10,454 bases of DNA from TMED26 sp002694075 (GCA_036160575.1 JAYYDT010000113.1:1-10454), one strand, 5' to 3'; shown: positions 1 through 7,537, counted from the first letter of the stretch. Notes: generated by a model from the letters alone, not told the origin. Program-made: numbers and translations.

Positions 1-435
1 AGCGACCACCCCGCCATCGCGTGGCGGCGGCAGCGGGTGCATGCGGATGAAGCCCCCGGGGCCGGGCAAAACCGCGCTGTCCACCAACAAGCGCCCGCCG
101 GGCGCGAAAATCCGCACACGCATATCCAGCGCCGGCGCCAATCGCCGCACCAAACGGCGCAAGGCGGGCGGCGATAAGCGACTGGGGCCGCCGAGGGCGG
201 ACGGGATCGCCAATTCACCAACCGCCTGGGCGAACACCCGTCCCTGGCGGTCGATCGCCTCCAATTCGGCGCGAATTAAACTGTTTTGATAGCGGTCGAG
301 GTACAACACACCGACGAAAAGAATCGCCACCGCGAACAAATTGATGGCCAGGATTCGCAAGGTCAGGCGCGACAGGATCCCCCGCCGGCCCGGCCGCGCG
401 GCGGGGGCCTTGCGCTCCTGTGGGGCGGCGGTCAT
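1..435 (-). CDS. chvG: ChvG-type sensor histidine kinase, N-terminal part (cut by window edge)
   Basis: Inner-membrane sensor kinase that should phosphorylate the ChvI regulator encoded just upstream. Only the first 145 residues are present and the frame stays open to position 1. A basic, proline-rich cytoplasmic tail (about residues 1-27) leads into one membrane helix (about 28-46, ILAINLFAVAILFVGVLYL), then a periplasmic start (LDRYQNSLIRAELEAIDRQG) typical of ChvG/ExoS-like kinases. The HAMP, His-phosphoacceptor and ATPase domains lie outside the window. The ATG at 433-435 follows the chvI stop after 9 bases; a GAGG ribosome site overlaps that stop, so the two are probably cotranscribed and translationally coupled. 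Identity rests on the N-terminus and on the adjacent ChvI; the partner assignment is inference from this pairing. Confidence 0.85.
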   Translation of the reverse strand, partial: MTAAPQERKAPAARPGRRGILSRLTLRILAINLFAVAILFVGVLYLDRYQNSLIRAELEAIDRQGRVFAQAVGELAIPSALGGPSRLSPPALRRLVRRLAPALDMRVRIFAPGGRLLVDSAVLPGPGGFIRMHPLPPPRDGGVVA

Positions 436-444
436 GGGCGCGCC

Positions 445-1158
445 TCAGCCAGCTTCCGCGGCGCTTTCGCGGTAGCGATAACCGATCCCGTACAAGGTTT
501 CGATCTCGTTGAAAGCGCTGTCGACGACACGAAATTTGCGCCGGATGCGCTTGATGTGGCTATCGATGGTGCGATCATCCACGTAAACCGAGTCGCCATA
601 GGCGGCGTCCATGAGTTGGTCGCGATTTTTGACATGACCGGGACGCGTCGCCAAGGATTTTAGGATCAAAAACTCGGTCACCGTGAGGGCCACCTCGCGG
701 CTGTCCCAGGTACATAAGTGGCGGGCACCATCCAACATCAACCGGCCGCGGGCCAGCATCGGTTCGCCGGCCAGGGCGCCATCGTCGACGGCCATGTCCT
801 GGCGTCGCAGCAAGGCGCGGATGCGTTCGATCAACAAGCGTTGTGAGAATGGCTTTTTGATGTAGTCGTCGGCGCCCATGCGAAGACCCAGGACCTCGTC
901 GATTTCATCATCCTTCGAGGTCAGAAAGATCACCGGCAAGGCGGAATCGCGGCGAATCCGCTGCAGCAATTCCATCCCGTCCATGCGCGGCATTTTGATA
1001 TCCAGCACGGCCAAGTCCACCGGCCGCTGGTCCAACCCACGCAGCGCCGCCTCGCCGTCCTTATAGGTCGAGACCTGAAAACCCTCGGCTTCCAGGGCCA
1101 TGGCGATGGAGGTTAAAATATTCTGGTCGTCGTCGACCAGCGCGATGCGATTGCTCAT
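445..1158 (-). CDS. chvI: ChvI-type two-component response regulator (OmpR family)
   Basis: DNA-binding response regulator of 237 residues, the usual length for the family. The receiver domain (about 1-120) shows the acidic cluster D9-D11, phosphoacceptor D53 (in LAVLDIKMP), T80 and K102 before P103. The stretch from S81 to R119, with DDEIDEVLGLRMGADDYIKK at its centre, is highly characteristic of ChvI. A winged-helix output domain spans about 138-230, with a recognition helix near 194-209 (DDRTIDSHIKRIRRKF). The ATG at 1156-1158 is preferred because the receiver fold begins there and AAGGA lies about 8 bases upstream; an upstream in-frame ATG would add 59 residues without receiver character. 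In rhizobia the ChvG/ChvI pair responds to acid and envelope stress and affects central carbon genes. Here it diverges from the HugZ-like gene and lies near pckA. Confidence 0.93.
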   Translation of the reverse strand: MSNRIALVDDDQNILTSIAMALEAEGFQVSTYKDGEAALRGLDQRPVDLAVLDIKMPRMDGMELLQRIRRDSALPVIFLTSKDDEIDEVLGLRMGADDYIKKPFSQRLLIERIRALLRRQDMAVDDGALAGEPMLARGRLMLDGARHLCTWDSREVALTVTEFLILKSLATRPGHVKNRDQLMDAAYGDSVYVDDRTIDSHIKRIRRKFRVVDSAFNEIETLYGIGYRYRESAAEAG

Positions 1159-1266
1159 CTGTCCAATCCTTCCCCACGCCGGACCATCGGCGGCCCGACC
1201 GGTTTCGCAGTGTAGCAGGGATTGGGGCGAAGCTATGGCATCTCGGCGGCAGTTTACGGCAGAGAT

Positions 1267-1295
1267 TTGGCAGGCGCCGCCAGGCACCCTATATA
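1267..1295 (+). promoter_or_regulatory. Candidate sigma-70 promoter for the HugZ-like gene
   Basis: TTGGCA (1267-1272), a 17-base spacer and TATATA (1290-1295) form a good match to the housekeeping consensus. Transcription would begin near 1302, giving a leader of about 32 bases before the ATG at 1334. It lies in the 175-base divergent gap between chvI and the HugZ-like gene, the largest intergenic region here. I see no equally convincing promoter on the chvI strand. Confidence 0.5.
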
Positions 1296-1333
1296 AGCGA
1301 TGTTGCCATTGCCGATCCCGCCCCGTTGCCGCC

Positions 1334-2062
1334 ATGCCCGCTCCATCGCCGTCTTCCGAAACCTTGGTTCGTCGTTTGATGCGGCACGCCGAAACCGCCG
1401 TCCTGACAACCGTCGGCGGACCGGCGGCACGCGCCGGCGATGGCTGGCCTTATGGCGCTTTGGTGCTGGTGGCGACCGGTGCCGACGGCGCCCCCCTGCT
1501 ACTGTTGTCGGATTTGGCCGAGCATTGCCATCATTTGGCCGTCGACGGCCGCGCCGCCCTGGTTTTCGACGGCACCCGCGACCATGCCGACCCGCTGACC
1601 GGGCCGCGCGCGACGGTTTTGGGAGAACTGACGCACAGCGACGATCCGGCGCTCAACCAACGGTTTCTTCGCCGCCACCCAAGCGCCGAGGTTTACGCCG
1701 ATTTCACCGATTTCAACTTTTACCGCATGACCATTACCCAGGCCCACCTAGTGGCCGGCTTCGGGCGCATCGAATGGCTGTCGGCCGAATCTTTGGTGGC
1801 GCCGGCCTGCGCCGCGTTGGCGGCCGACGAGGCGGGCGTGATCGGGCATATGAACAGCGATCACGCCGACGCAATCGCCGTCTATGCCGGCGCCGACCTC
1901 GCCGCCGGCTGGCGGATGGTTGGCTGCGACGCCGAAGGCTGCGACCTGCGCGCCGGCGCGCGCTTGAAACGGATCGATTTTCCGGCGCCGGTCAGCGATC
2001 TAGAGGATTTGCGCGCCACCCTCATTGCCTTGGCCCGTGACGGCCGTGCCGCACCATCATAG
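1334..2062 (+). CDS. HugZ-family / PNPOx-like split-barrel protein with C-terminal DUF2470 domain
   Basis: Protein of 242 residues. The N-terminal part (about 8-150) resembles the pyridoxamine 5'-phosphate oxidase-like split barrel: a helix with RHAETAVLTTV, then WPYGALVLVATGADGAPLLL, then LLSDLAEHCHHLAVDGRAAL, and the RHPSAEVYADFTDFNFYRM segment near 114-131. The C-terminal part (about 165-238) has the DUF2470 hallmark HMNSDHADAIAVYA (172-185). This two-part layout is that of HugZ/HutZ proteins, some of which bind and break down heme in the cytoplasm; other members have only been named by homology. Heme binding here is therefore inference. A longer in-frame extension begins at 1100 but would overlap chvI and lacks family character, so the ATG at 1334 is chosen although its ribosome site is weak. 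It lies 89 bases ahead of pckA and might partly read into it. Confidence 0.82.
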   Translation: MPAPSPSSETLVRRLMRHAETAVLTTVGGPAARAGDGWPYGALVLVATGADGAPLLLLSDLAEHCHHLAVDGRAALVFDGTRDHADPLTGPRATVLGELTHSDDPALNQRFLRRHPSAEVYADFTDFNFYRMTITQAHLVAGFGRIEWLSAESLVAPACAALAADEAGVIGHMNSDHADAIAVYAGADLAAGWRMVGCDAEGCDLRAGARLKRIDFPAPVSDLEDLRATLIALARDGRAAPS

Positions 2063-2079
2063 ATCAATGAGTGATTGAT
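2063..2079. promoter_or_regulatory. Perfect 6-5-6 palindrome upstream of pckA, candidate regulator site
   Basis: ATCAAT, a 5-base spacer (GAGTG) and ATTGAT form an exact inverted repeat beginning immediately after the stop codon of the HugZ-like gene. It abuts the proposed -35 element of pckA. The AT-rich dyad stands out in GC-rich DNA and its place is suitable for an activator or repressor. No regulator can be named from the sequence; ChvI or a LacI-type PckR-like protein are only guesses. Confidence 0.3.
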
Positions 2080-2107
2080 TGCATTTTCGGGGCGATGCCC
2101 CTATCAA
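2079..2107 (+). promoter_or_regulatory. Candidate pckA promoter with hairpin in its spacer
   Basis: TTGCAT (2079-2084), 17 bases, and TATCAA (2102-2107) make a moderate sigma-70-like promoter, with a start expected near 2114 and a leader of about 38 bases. A small dyad, GGGGC-GAT-GCCCC (2089-2101), fills the downstream part of the spacer and touches the -10 element. Both hexamers are imperfect, as expected of a promoter that needs an activator, but this is inferred from pattern alone. Confidence 0.4.
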
Positions 2108-2151
2108 CCGAACGAGATGATTTTGAAAACCGACGGGAGCGACGAGTGGCG

Positions 2152-3759
2152 ATGAATCGACTTTCACCGGATCAGGCGGACCTTCGGGCCTGCGGTTTGA
2201 GCAATCTGCGGGCGACTCATTGGAACCTCACCGAGGGCCAATTGTATGAGGAAGCGATTCGCCGTGGCGAGGGCACCATCGCCGCCGGCGGCGCCTTCGC
2301 GGTGACCACCGGTGAGCACACCGGGCGCTCGCCCAATGACAAATTCATCGTCGATCACGCCAGTTATCGCGGCGATGTCGACTGGGGCAAGGTTAACCGA
2401 CCGATCGCCGCCGAGGCGTTCGACATTCTGCACCAACGCGCCGCCGCCTATCTGCAAGGGCGCGAGGTTTTCGTGCAGGATTGCTACGCTGGCGCCGACC
2501 CGGCCTTCCGCCTGCCGATCCGGGTGATCACCGAGACCGCCTGGCATAATCTCTTCGCACGCAATATGTTCATTCAGCCGCCGGCCGCCGAACTGGCCGG
2601 CTTCGAGCCGGGGTTCACCATCATTCAGGTGCCGGGCCTGGAAGCCCGCGGCGCTGAGGACGGCGTCAATTCCGGCACCTTTGTGCTGGTCGATTTCGAG
2701 CGCCGCTTGGTGCTGATCGGCGGCACCTGGTACGCCGGCGAGATCAAAAAATCGGTGTTCGGCATTTTGAACTTCCTGCTGCCGGCCCAAGGCGTGCTGC
2801 CGATGCATTGCTCGGCCAATGTCGGCGCCGGCGGCGACGCGGCGATTTTCTTTGGCCTGTCGGGCACCGGCAAAACCACCTTGTCGGCCGATGGCACACG
2901 CACCTTGATCGGCGATGACGAGCATGGCTGGGGCGACAACGGCATTTTCAACTTCGAGGGCGGCTGTTACGCCAAGGTGATCAACCTGTCAGCCGAAGCC
3001 GAGCCGGAAATCTACGCCACCACCGGCCGTTTCGGCACGGTGTTGGAAAATGTCGTGGTCGACCCGGTGACTCGGCGTTTGGACCTGGATGATAACCGGT
3101 ACACCGAAAACACGCGGGCCAGCTATCCCATCGATTTCATCCCCAACACCAGCGCCACCGGCACCTGCGATCATCCGCGGAACATTGTCATGCTGACCGC
3201 CGACGCCTTCGGCGTGTTACCGCCAATCTCGCGGCTGACCCCGGAACAGGCGATGTATCATTTCCTGTCCGGCTACACGGCGCGGGTGGCGGGCACCGAG
3301 AAAGGCCTCGGCAGCGAACCACAGGCAACCTTCTCGACCTGTTTTGGCGCGCCGTTCATGCCCCGCCACCCCAGCGTCTATGGCGAGATGCTGCGTGACC
3401 AAATGGCCAAGCACCAGGCCACCTGCTGGCTGGTCAACACCGGCTGGTCCGGCGGCCGCGCCGGCGACGCGGGCGAACGCATGAAAATCGCCTACACCCG
3501 AGCGATGGTGCGGGCCGCCTTGGATGGTCGCTTGGACGGGTCGGAATTGCGCCAGGACGATAATTTCGGGCTGTTGGTGCCGGCCGCCTGTCCGGACGTG
3601 CCAACCACCGTGCTCGACCCGCGCACCGCCTGGCAGGACAAAGGTGCCTACGATCTGACCGCGCGTGAATTACGCGGCCGCTTTGTCGACAACTTCAAGC
3701 AGTTTGAAGATTTCGTCGACGACGGGGTCAAGGCCGCCGGCGTGCGCACCGCCGCCTAA
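2152..3759 (+). CDS. pckA: Phosphoenolpyruvate carboxykinase (ATP)
   Basis: Cytoplasmic enzyme that converts oxaloacetate plus ATP to phosphoenolpyruvate, CO2 and ADP, the first committed step of gluconeogenesis from C4 acids. The 535 residues match the family length. Visible motifs in order: substrate-binding TGRSPNDKF (57-65, with R59), YAGEIKKS with metal ligand K200, PMHCSAN with H219, P-loop GLSGTGKT (235-242) with K241, the second metal site IGDDEHGWGD (253-262) with D256, and ENTR with R322. All key residues are present, so the enzyme should be active. The ATG at 2152 has GGGAG 12 bases upstream; an in-frame GTG at 2146 is better spaced (6 bases) and would add two residues. It has its own candidate promoter and a strong terminator, so it can be monocistronic. 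Nearness to chvI/chvG is seen in other alphaproteobacteria. Confidence 0.97.
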   Translation: MNRLSPDQADLRACGLSNLRATHWNLTEGQLYEEAIRRGEGTIAAGGAFAVTTGEHTGRSPNDKFIVDHASYRGDVDWGKVNRPIAAEAFDILHQRAAAYLQGREVFVQDCYAGADPAFRLPIRVITETAWHNLFARNMFIQPPAAELAGFEPGFTIIQVPGLEARGAEDGVNSGTFVLVDFERRLVLIGGTWYAGEIKKSVFGILNFLLPAQGVLPMHCSANVGAGGDAAIFFGLSGTGKTTLSADGTRTLIGDDEHGWGDNGIFNFEGGCYAKVINLSAEAEPEIYATTGRFGTVLENVVVDPVTRRLDLDDNRYTENTRASYPIDFIPNTSATGTCDHPRNIVMLTADAFGVLPPISRLTPEQAMYHFLSGYTARVAGTEKGLGSEPQATFSTCFGAPFMPRHPSVYGEMLRDQMAKHQATCWLVNTGWSGGRAGDAGERMKIAYTRAMVRAALDGRLDGSELRQDDNFGLLVPAACPDVPTTVLDPRTAWQDKGAYDLTARELRGRFVDNFKQFEDFVDDGVKAAGVRTAA

Positions 3760-3762
3760 GCC

Positions 3763-3783
3763 AAACGGCGATAGCCGATCGCC
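3763..3783 (-). terminator. Weak candidate terminator for the leftward ABC operon
   Basis: Read on the minus strand, GGCGAT-CGGCT-ATCGCC (stem 3767-3783) is a 6-bp hairpin followed by only GTTTG. It starts 23 bases past the stop of the DUF4340 gene. The short T run makes this a poor intrinsic terminator; it may instead stabilise the 3' end. It lies in the 47-base convergent gap after pckA. Confidence 0.3.
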
Positions 3784-3793
3784 TCTGCTACCG

Positions 3794-3830
3794 ACCGGCG
3801 TCGGGCTTATTGCCTGGCGCCGGTTTTTTT
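3794..3830 (+). terminator. Strong intrinsic terminator of pckA
   Basis: ACCGGCG pairs with CGCCGGT, and inside it CGGGC pairs with GCCTG (with G-T wobbles) around a TTATT loop, giving a near-continuous 13-bp stem (3794-3824). Seven T residues follow (3824-3830). It begins 35 bases after the pckA stop. Its loop contains the stop codon of the convergent DUF4340 gene, so the right arm and T run are also coding sequence on the other strand. There is no T run on the minus-strand side, so it should work in one direction only. Confidence 0.88.
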
Positions 3831-4868
3831 GTCGGGCATGCTGACGCTTTGGCGGGTGTCCCGCAGACGCTGGATACGCACATCCGGTAAGAGATAGGCC
3901 CAGCCGGCATTCCGCGCGGTCAATTGCCCGGCCAGCGTGCGCGCCGCCGCGTCGGCGCCATCGCCGGCACGGAAGGCGAAGCGCGTCCAAAACTTTTCGC
4001 CGTCGCGGGCGAAATCGACGCGCGTGTAAAGACCGTTTTTGGTCCAAAACTCGGCCTGGCCGGTGTCGGTGAAGACCAAACCGGCGGCCTTGCGCACATC
4101 TTTGAAGGTATTGAACTCCAGCACCGCGGCGATGTTCTTGGCGGCATATTCCGACACCAGGGTGACCGTGTCCGGGATATTGGTGAACCGGAATTTGGTG
4201 GTGAGCTTGTCGTCGTGGACGATGTCCAAAACGGCACCGTCGGGCGCGGTCAGGCGCGCCCGCGCGGTGTCGTCGGCCGGGATGTTGGTGATTTCGCGGT
4301 TCAACCAGTCGACCGGACCGGTGCGCAGGTCCAGGTCGCCCTCGGCCAGCCAGGTCTGTTGCTCGCCGGATCTGCGCACGTAGACACGCGCCGGGCCGCC
4401 GGCCAGATTGGCCCGCCGCTTGCCGATGATGGCGTCAAAGACGACCTCGCCTTGACTGTCGCGCACCACCACCTGGCCGCCGCGCGCGCCGGGGGTCGAC
4501 AAATCGCGCAGGTCGATCCGCTCGAAACGCTTGGGGTCGCGAGTCTTCGCTTCCAGCACCTTGAGCTGGTCCAAAGCGACCAACAGGCGGCGCAGGATAT
4601 TGCCGTCGACGGGGTAATTATCCCGTTCAACCACCCCCCACGCCTCTCCGTCGCGGCGCATGGTGACGGTTTTAAAGGCGTGATCGGTGGCGCGCGCCAC
4701 CGTCACCTCGGCGATATCGCCGAACCGTTCGGCGAGGTTGGGGAACATGCGGGCCGCCGGCGGTGGGTCAACGGTCAGGGCCCGCCGCTGCAAGGTGGCG
4801 AAACCGGCGGCCACCACCACCACCAGGGTGATCGCGCATAAAATGGCCAGATGACGATTGGCGGTCAT
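3807..4868 (-). CDS. Membrane-anchored DUF4340 protein of a Gld-like ABC cassette
   Basis: Protein of 353 residues. A short N-terminus leads into one hydrophobic helix (about 7-26, LAILCAITLVVVVAAGFATL), probably an uncleaved anchor that leaves the rest in the periplasm; no lipobox is evident. The DUF4340 signature follows: WGVVERDNYPVDGNILRRLL (77-96) and LEAKTRDPKRFERI (105-118), then beta-rich sequence with IIGKRRA and a WLNREI segment near 188-193. DUF4340 proteins are of unknown function and often sit beside GldG-like ABC auxiliary proteins, as here. Its ATG follows the stop of the upstream gene after 9 bases and has GGGAG 4 bases ahead, so it is the last gene of the operon. Its final seven codons lie in the arm and T run of the pckA terminator. 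Confidence 0.85.
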   Translation of the reverse strand: MTANRHLAILCAITLVVVVAAGFATLQRRALTVDPPPAARMFPNLAERFGDIAEVTVARATDHAFKTVTMRRDGEAWGVVERDNYPVDGNILRRLLVALDQLKVLEAKTRDPKRFERIDLRDLSTPGARGGQVVVRDSQGEVVFDAIIGKRRANLAGGPARVYVRRSGEQQTWLAEGDLDLRTGPVDWLNREITNIPADDTARARLTAPDGAVLDIVHDDKLTTKFRFTNIPDTVTLVSEYAAKNIAAVLEFNTFKDVRKAAGLVFTDTGQAEFWTKNGLYTRVDFARDGEKFWTRFAFRAGDGADAAARTLAGQLTARNAGWAYLLPDVRIQRLRDTRQSVSMPDKKTGARQ

Positions 4869-4877
4869 GGCGCTCCC

Positions 4878-6800
4878 CTACGTCAGCACCGGGCGCCGCC
4901 GTCGTTGGCGGCGCACCAGCGCGAGAACCAAGGCCAGCACCGCGACCAAAATCGGCACGGCGGCGATATTGACGAACAACAAGCGCTGGCGCAGCCCATC
5001 AAGGCTTTCACGCAAGGACCGCTGCACCGCCCGCAGATCGGCGCGCACCGCTAGCAAGTCGCGCTGGTAGCTTTCAATTTGGCGACGGTCCTCGGCGCTG
5101 AGCAAGGCCCCGTCACCGCCGCCCCGCTCGGTCAGGGCGCGCAGTTTTTTCTCGGTGTCGGCCAGCTTGTCGCGCAATTCCTGTTCCTTGGCGCGAAATT
5201 TATGCTCGGCCGCGCGTTCCAGGTTGTCGATCACCACAAACGGCCGGGTGGACATGCCGCGACCGCGCAAATCCAGCAAGGCGCTGTCGCCGGCCAGGGC
5301 GTCCAAGGCGTTGACCACAAAAGTCCCGTTGCCGGCAACCGGCGTGCTGACCTGGCGGCCAAAGAAATTGCGGGTACTAACCCAGAAACGGTCGATCAAC
5401 ACATCGACATCGCTCACCAGGATAATATCCAAATCCCCCGTGGCGCGGTGGGCGATGGTCAGCGCTTTACCGTCGGCATCGACGGGCCGCGGGGTACCCG
5501 CCGGCCGACCGTCCGGATAGGCCGAACTGGCCGGCCCGGTGATCCGGGCGATCAGGGTCTGATTGCCGGGACCGGGCTTGAAATCGCGGATCAACCGCCG
5601 CGGGTCGATCCGACCGACCAATTGGGCGGTCATCAAGGTGGCCGAACCGGGACTGGTCCGGGCCAAGGGTGTCAGCGTGCTGGTGGCGCCCGCGAGCGGC
5701 TCGATGACGCCGGCGCTGCCGAAAGCCAAAGTGTCAACGCCGGACGTGATCGGCGAGACCGCGTCCAAATTGGTCTCGCGCAGCAGCAGCCACGGCAGAT
5801 AGGGGATTGGCGGCTGGCCCTGGCCCATCGACACCCGGCGCGCGGTCAGGCGGTCGGCGGCGACCGACAGAGGATCGATCTTCACCCCCCAGGCGGCCAA
5901 TAAATTAGCCGGCGCACTATTCGCTTCGAGCGCCGCCATCGCTGGATTGCCGCTGTTCTGCACCTCGATTTCGGCGAAGCTGTCAACCAGCGCGAAAACC
6001 TTGCCGCCGCCAAGCGCGAATTGATCGATTGCGTACAGGGTCTGCGTCGGCAGTTTCTTAGGATGCACCACCATCAAGACGGTGACGTTTTCCGGCACCC
6101 GCGTGAGATCGGTTTCCAACATGCGGGTTTCGAAGAAATCGTTGATTTGATCCATCACCGCGAAGGGTTTGATGGTTTCCTGCTGGCCGGTCTGCGGGTT
6201 GTAGCGCGCCTGGCCATTGATCGGCAGGGTGCTGAGAATTCCGACGACGGTGCGCTTGGGCGCGCTGAGGGCGTGCACCATGCGCGAAATATCATATTCC
6301 AAGAACGGCTCGCGATCGGCCTGAAGAAAAGCGATGGCTTCGACGTCATCGGTGGTGTTGGTGCCGACCAGCCCAAGAAACATGCCGCCCTCGCGGCCGT
6401 CCAACGGGACCTTCTGCAGGCCGAAGGCGACCGCCCGATCCTCGGCTTCCGAGAAGGGCGTCGGGTCGATGATTTGCAAGCGAATACGGCCGCCCGACAA
6501 TTCCGCGTATTCACGCAACAGATCCTGGACCCGCTGGGCGTAACTGCCGATGGCCGGCACCGCGGCGGCGAAGTCACGGCTATAGAAAAAGCGCAGGGTG
6601 ACCGGCTCGTCGATGCGGTCGATAATCTTCCGCGTCGCCGGCGAGAGGGTGTACAAGCGTTTCTCGGTCAAATCCACGCGCAGACCGACCGACAAATTGG
6701 TCGACAGCAGGTTGAGGGCGAGGAACAAAATCATCACCAGGCCAAGCGCCAGCGCGGTGCGCCGGCCAAGCGTCGACGGGTTTTGGGCGGGCGTGCGCAT
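4878..6800 (-). CDS. GldG-like ABC transporter auxiliary protein
   Basis: Protein of 640 residues, fitting the GldG / ABC_transp_aux family. An N-terminal membrane helix (about 16-36) precedes the family hallmark DLTEKRLYTLSPATRKIIDR (43-62), then VTLRFFYSRD and the IDPTPF segment near 111-116. A large extracytoplasmic domain follows, with LMVVHPKKLP-type sequence and ALVDSFAEIE. Near the C-terminus is a strongly charged predicted coiled coil (about 530-605, E/K/R/L rich with EKKLRAL and RRQIESYQRDL), then a second membrane helix (about 607-629) and a basic cytoplasmic tail. In Bacteroidetes GldG works with GldA and GldF and is linked to gliding; in Proteobacteria the homologues have no known substrate. 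It starts 2 bases after the permease gene stop, so coupling is likely. The transport role is inferred from context. Confidence 0.87.
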   Translation of the reverse strand: MRTPAQNPSTLGRRTALALGLVMILFLALNLLSTNLSVGLRVDLTEKRLYTLSPATRKIIDRIDEPVTLRFFYSRDFAAAVPAIGSYAQRVQDLLREYAELSGGRIRLQIIDPTPFSEAEDRAVAFGLQKVPLDGREGGMFLGLVGTNTTDDVEAIAFLQADREPFLEYDISRMVHALSAPKRTVVGILSTLPINGQARYNPQTGQQETIKPFAVMDQINDFFETRMLETDLTRVPENVTVLMVVHPKKLPTQTLYAIDQFALGGGKVFALVDSFAEIEVQNSGNPAMAALEANSAPANLLAAWGVKIDPLSVAADRLTARRVSMGQGQPPIPYLPWLLLRETNLDAVSPITSGVDTLAFGSAGVIEPLAGATSTLTPLARTSPGSATLMTAQLVGRIDPRRLIRDFKPGPGNQTLIARITGPASSAYPDGRPAGTPRPVDADGKALTIAHRATGDLDIILVSDVDVLIDRFWVSTRNFFGRQVSTPVAGNGTFVVNALDALAGDSALLDLRGRGMSTRPFVVIDNLERAAEHKFRAKEQELRDKLADTEKKLRALTERGGGDGALLSAEDRRQIESYQRDLLAVRADLRAVQRSLRESLDGLRQRLLFVNIAAVPILVAVLALVLALVRRQRRRRPVLT

Positions 6801-6802
6801 CT

Positions 6803-7537
6803 TCAGGCGGCCTTCTGATGGTCGAGGATCAAGGCGTTGGCGTAGAGCGCCAAGCCAATGATCGAGCCGAAGAAAATCAGATCGCGTAAATCAATAACGC
6901 CGCGCTGAATCGCCTGGAAATGGGTCAAAAAGCCCAAACCGGCGATCGCGTCGATCACCGCCGGCGGCGCCCAGTCGGCGAAAAAGTCCAAAATTACCGG
7001 GCTGCCGGCGAGGGTCAGCACGAAACAAACGGTGGTCGTGATGACAAAGGCGATGACCTGGTTCTTGGTCGTCGCCGAAATCATCGAGCCAATCGCCATG
7101 AAAGCGCCGGCCATCAGAAAACTGGCGATGTAAGAGGCGACAATCACGCCATTGTCGGGCGCCCCGAGATAGTTGACGGTGAGCCAGATCGGCGCCGTTA
7201 AAAGGAGCGCGATCCCGGTGAACAGCCAGGCCGCCAAATACTTGCCAACCACCGCCTGCGACATGGTGATGGGCATGGTCAGCAACAATTCGATGGAGCC
7301 GGTACGCCGTTCCTCGGCCCACAGCCGCATTGACAGGGCCGGCACCAAAAACAGGTACAGCCAAGGATGGAAACTAAAGAAAGCCTGCAGGTCGGCTTGG
7401 CCGCGCTCCAAAAATCCGCCGACGAAAAAAGTCAGGGTGCCGGCCAGCACCAAGAAGATGACGATGAAGATATAGGCCAGCGGCGTCGCGAAATAGGCGG
7501 CCAGCTCGCGTCGCAGAACAAAGCCAACATTACGCAT
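6803..7537 (-). CDS. ABC-2 type transporter permease (GldF-like)
   Basis: Inner-membrane protein of 244 residues with about six hydrophobic segments (roughly 18-40, 57-73, 98-124, 131-155, 161-180 and 217-237). The segment LRRELAAYFATPLAYIFI at the start and AEERRTGSIELLLTMPIT (74-91) are typical of ABC-2 permeases in the GldF/NosY group. It should form the membrane channel for the ATPase encoded just upstream; as only one permease gene is present, the complex would use a homodimer. Its ATG lies inside the end of the ATPase gene with an 8-base overlap, a sign of translational coupling. The substrate cannot be read from the sequence. The direction is presumed to be export or mechanical work on the envelope, by analogy with ABC-2 systems. 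Confidence 0.9.
   Translation of the reverse strand: MRNVGFVLRRELAAYFATPLAYIFIVIFLVLAGTLTFFVGGFLERGQADLQAFFSFHPWLYLFLVPALSMRLWAEERRTGSIELLLTMPITMSQAVVGKYLAAWLFTGIALLLTAPIWLTVNYLGAPDNGVIVASYIASFLMAGAFMAIGSMISATTKNQVIAFVITTTVCFVLTLAGSPVILDFFADWAPPAVIDAIAGLGFLTHFQAIQRGVIDLRDLIFFGSIIGLALYANALILDHQKAA

Noticed and set aside
41..663. Small rightward frames across chvG and the end of chvI
   Set aside because: They lie antisense to a sensor kinase and regulator with clear motifs and have no own features.
1100..1333. N-terminal extension of the HugZ-like gene from an upstream ATG
   Set aside because: It would run antisense through the start of chvI and across its own likely promoter, and the extra residues lack any family character.
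1300..2040. Second rightward frame of 246 codons overlapping the HugZ-like gene
   Set aside because: Arg-rich out-of-frame translation (many RRR runs) typical of GC-rich shadow frames; the HugZ-like frame has the DUF2470 motif.
2164..2925. Leftward open frame of 253 codons antisense to pckA
   Set aside because: pckA is certain from its catalytic motifs; the antisense frame is a product of biased third positions.
3924..4841. Long rightward open frame of 305 codons antisense to the DUF4340 gene
   Set aside because: It mirrors the real gene in GC-rich DNA, has a Gly/Arg/His-rich composition without recognisable domains, and its opposite strand carries a clear family signature and a good ribosome site.
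5079..5903. Rightward open frame antisense to the GldG-like gene, with a similar one at 6021-6818
   Set aside because: Both are Gln/Gly/Arg-rich shadow frames of a well-supported gene; no motif, no ribosome site and no family resemblance.
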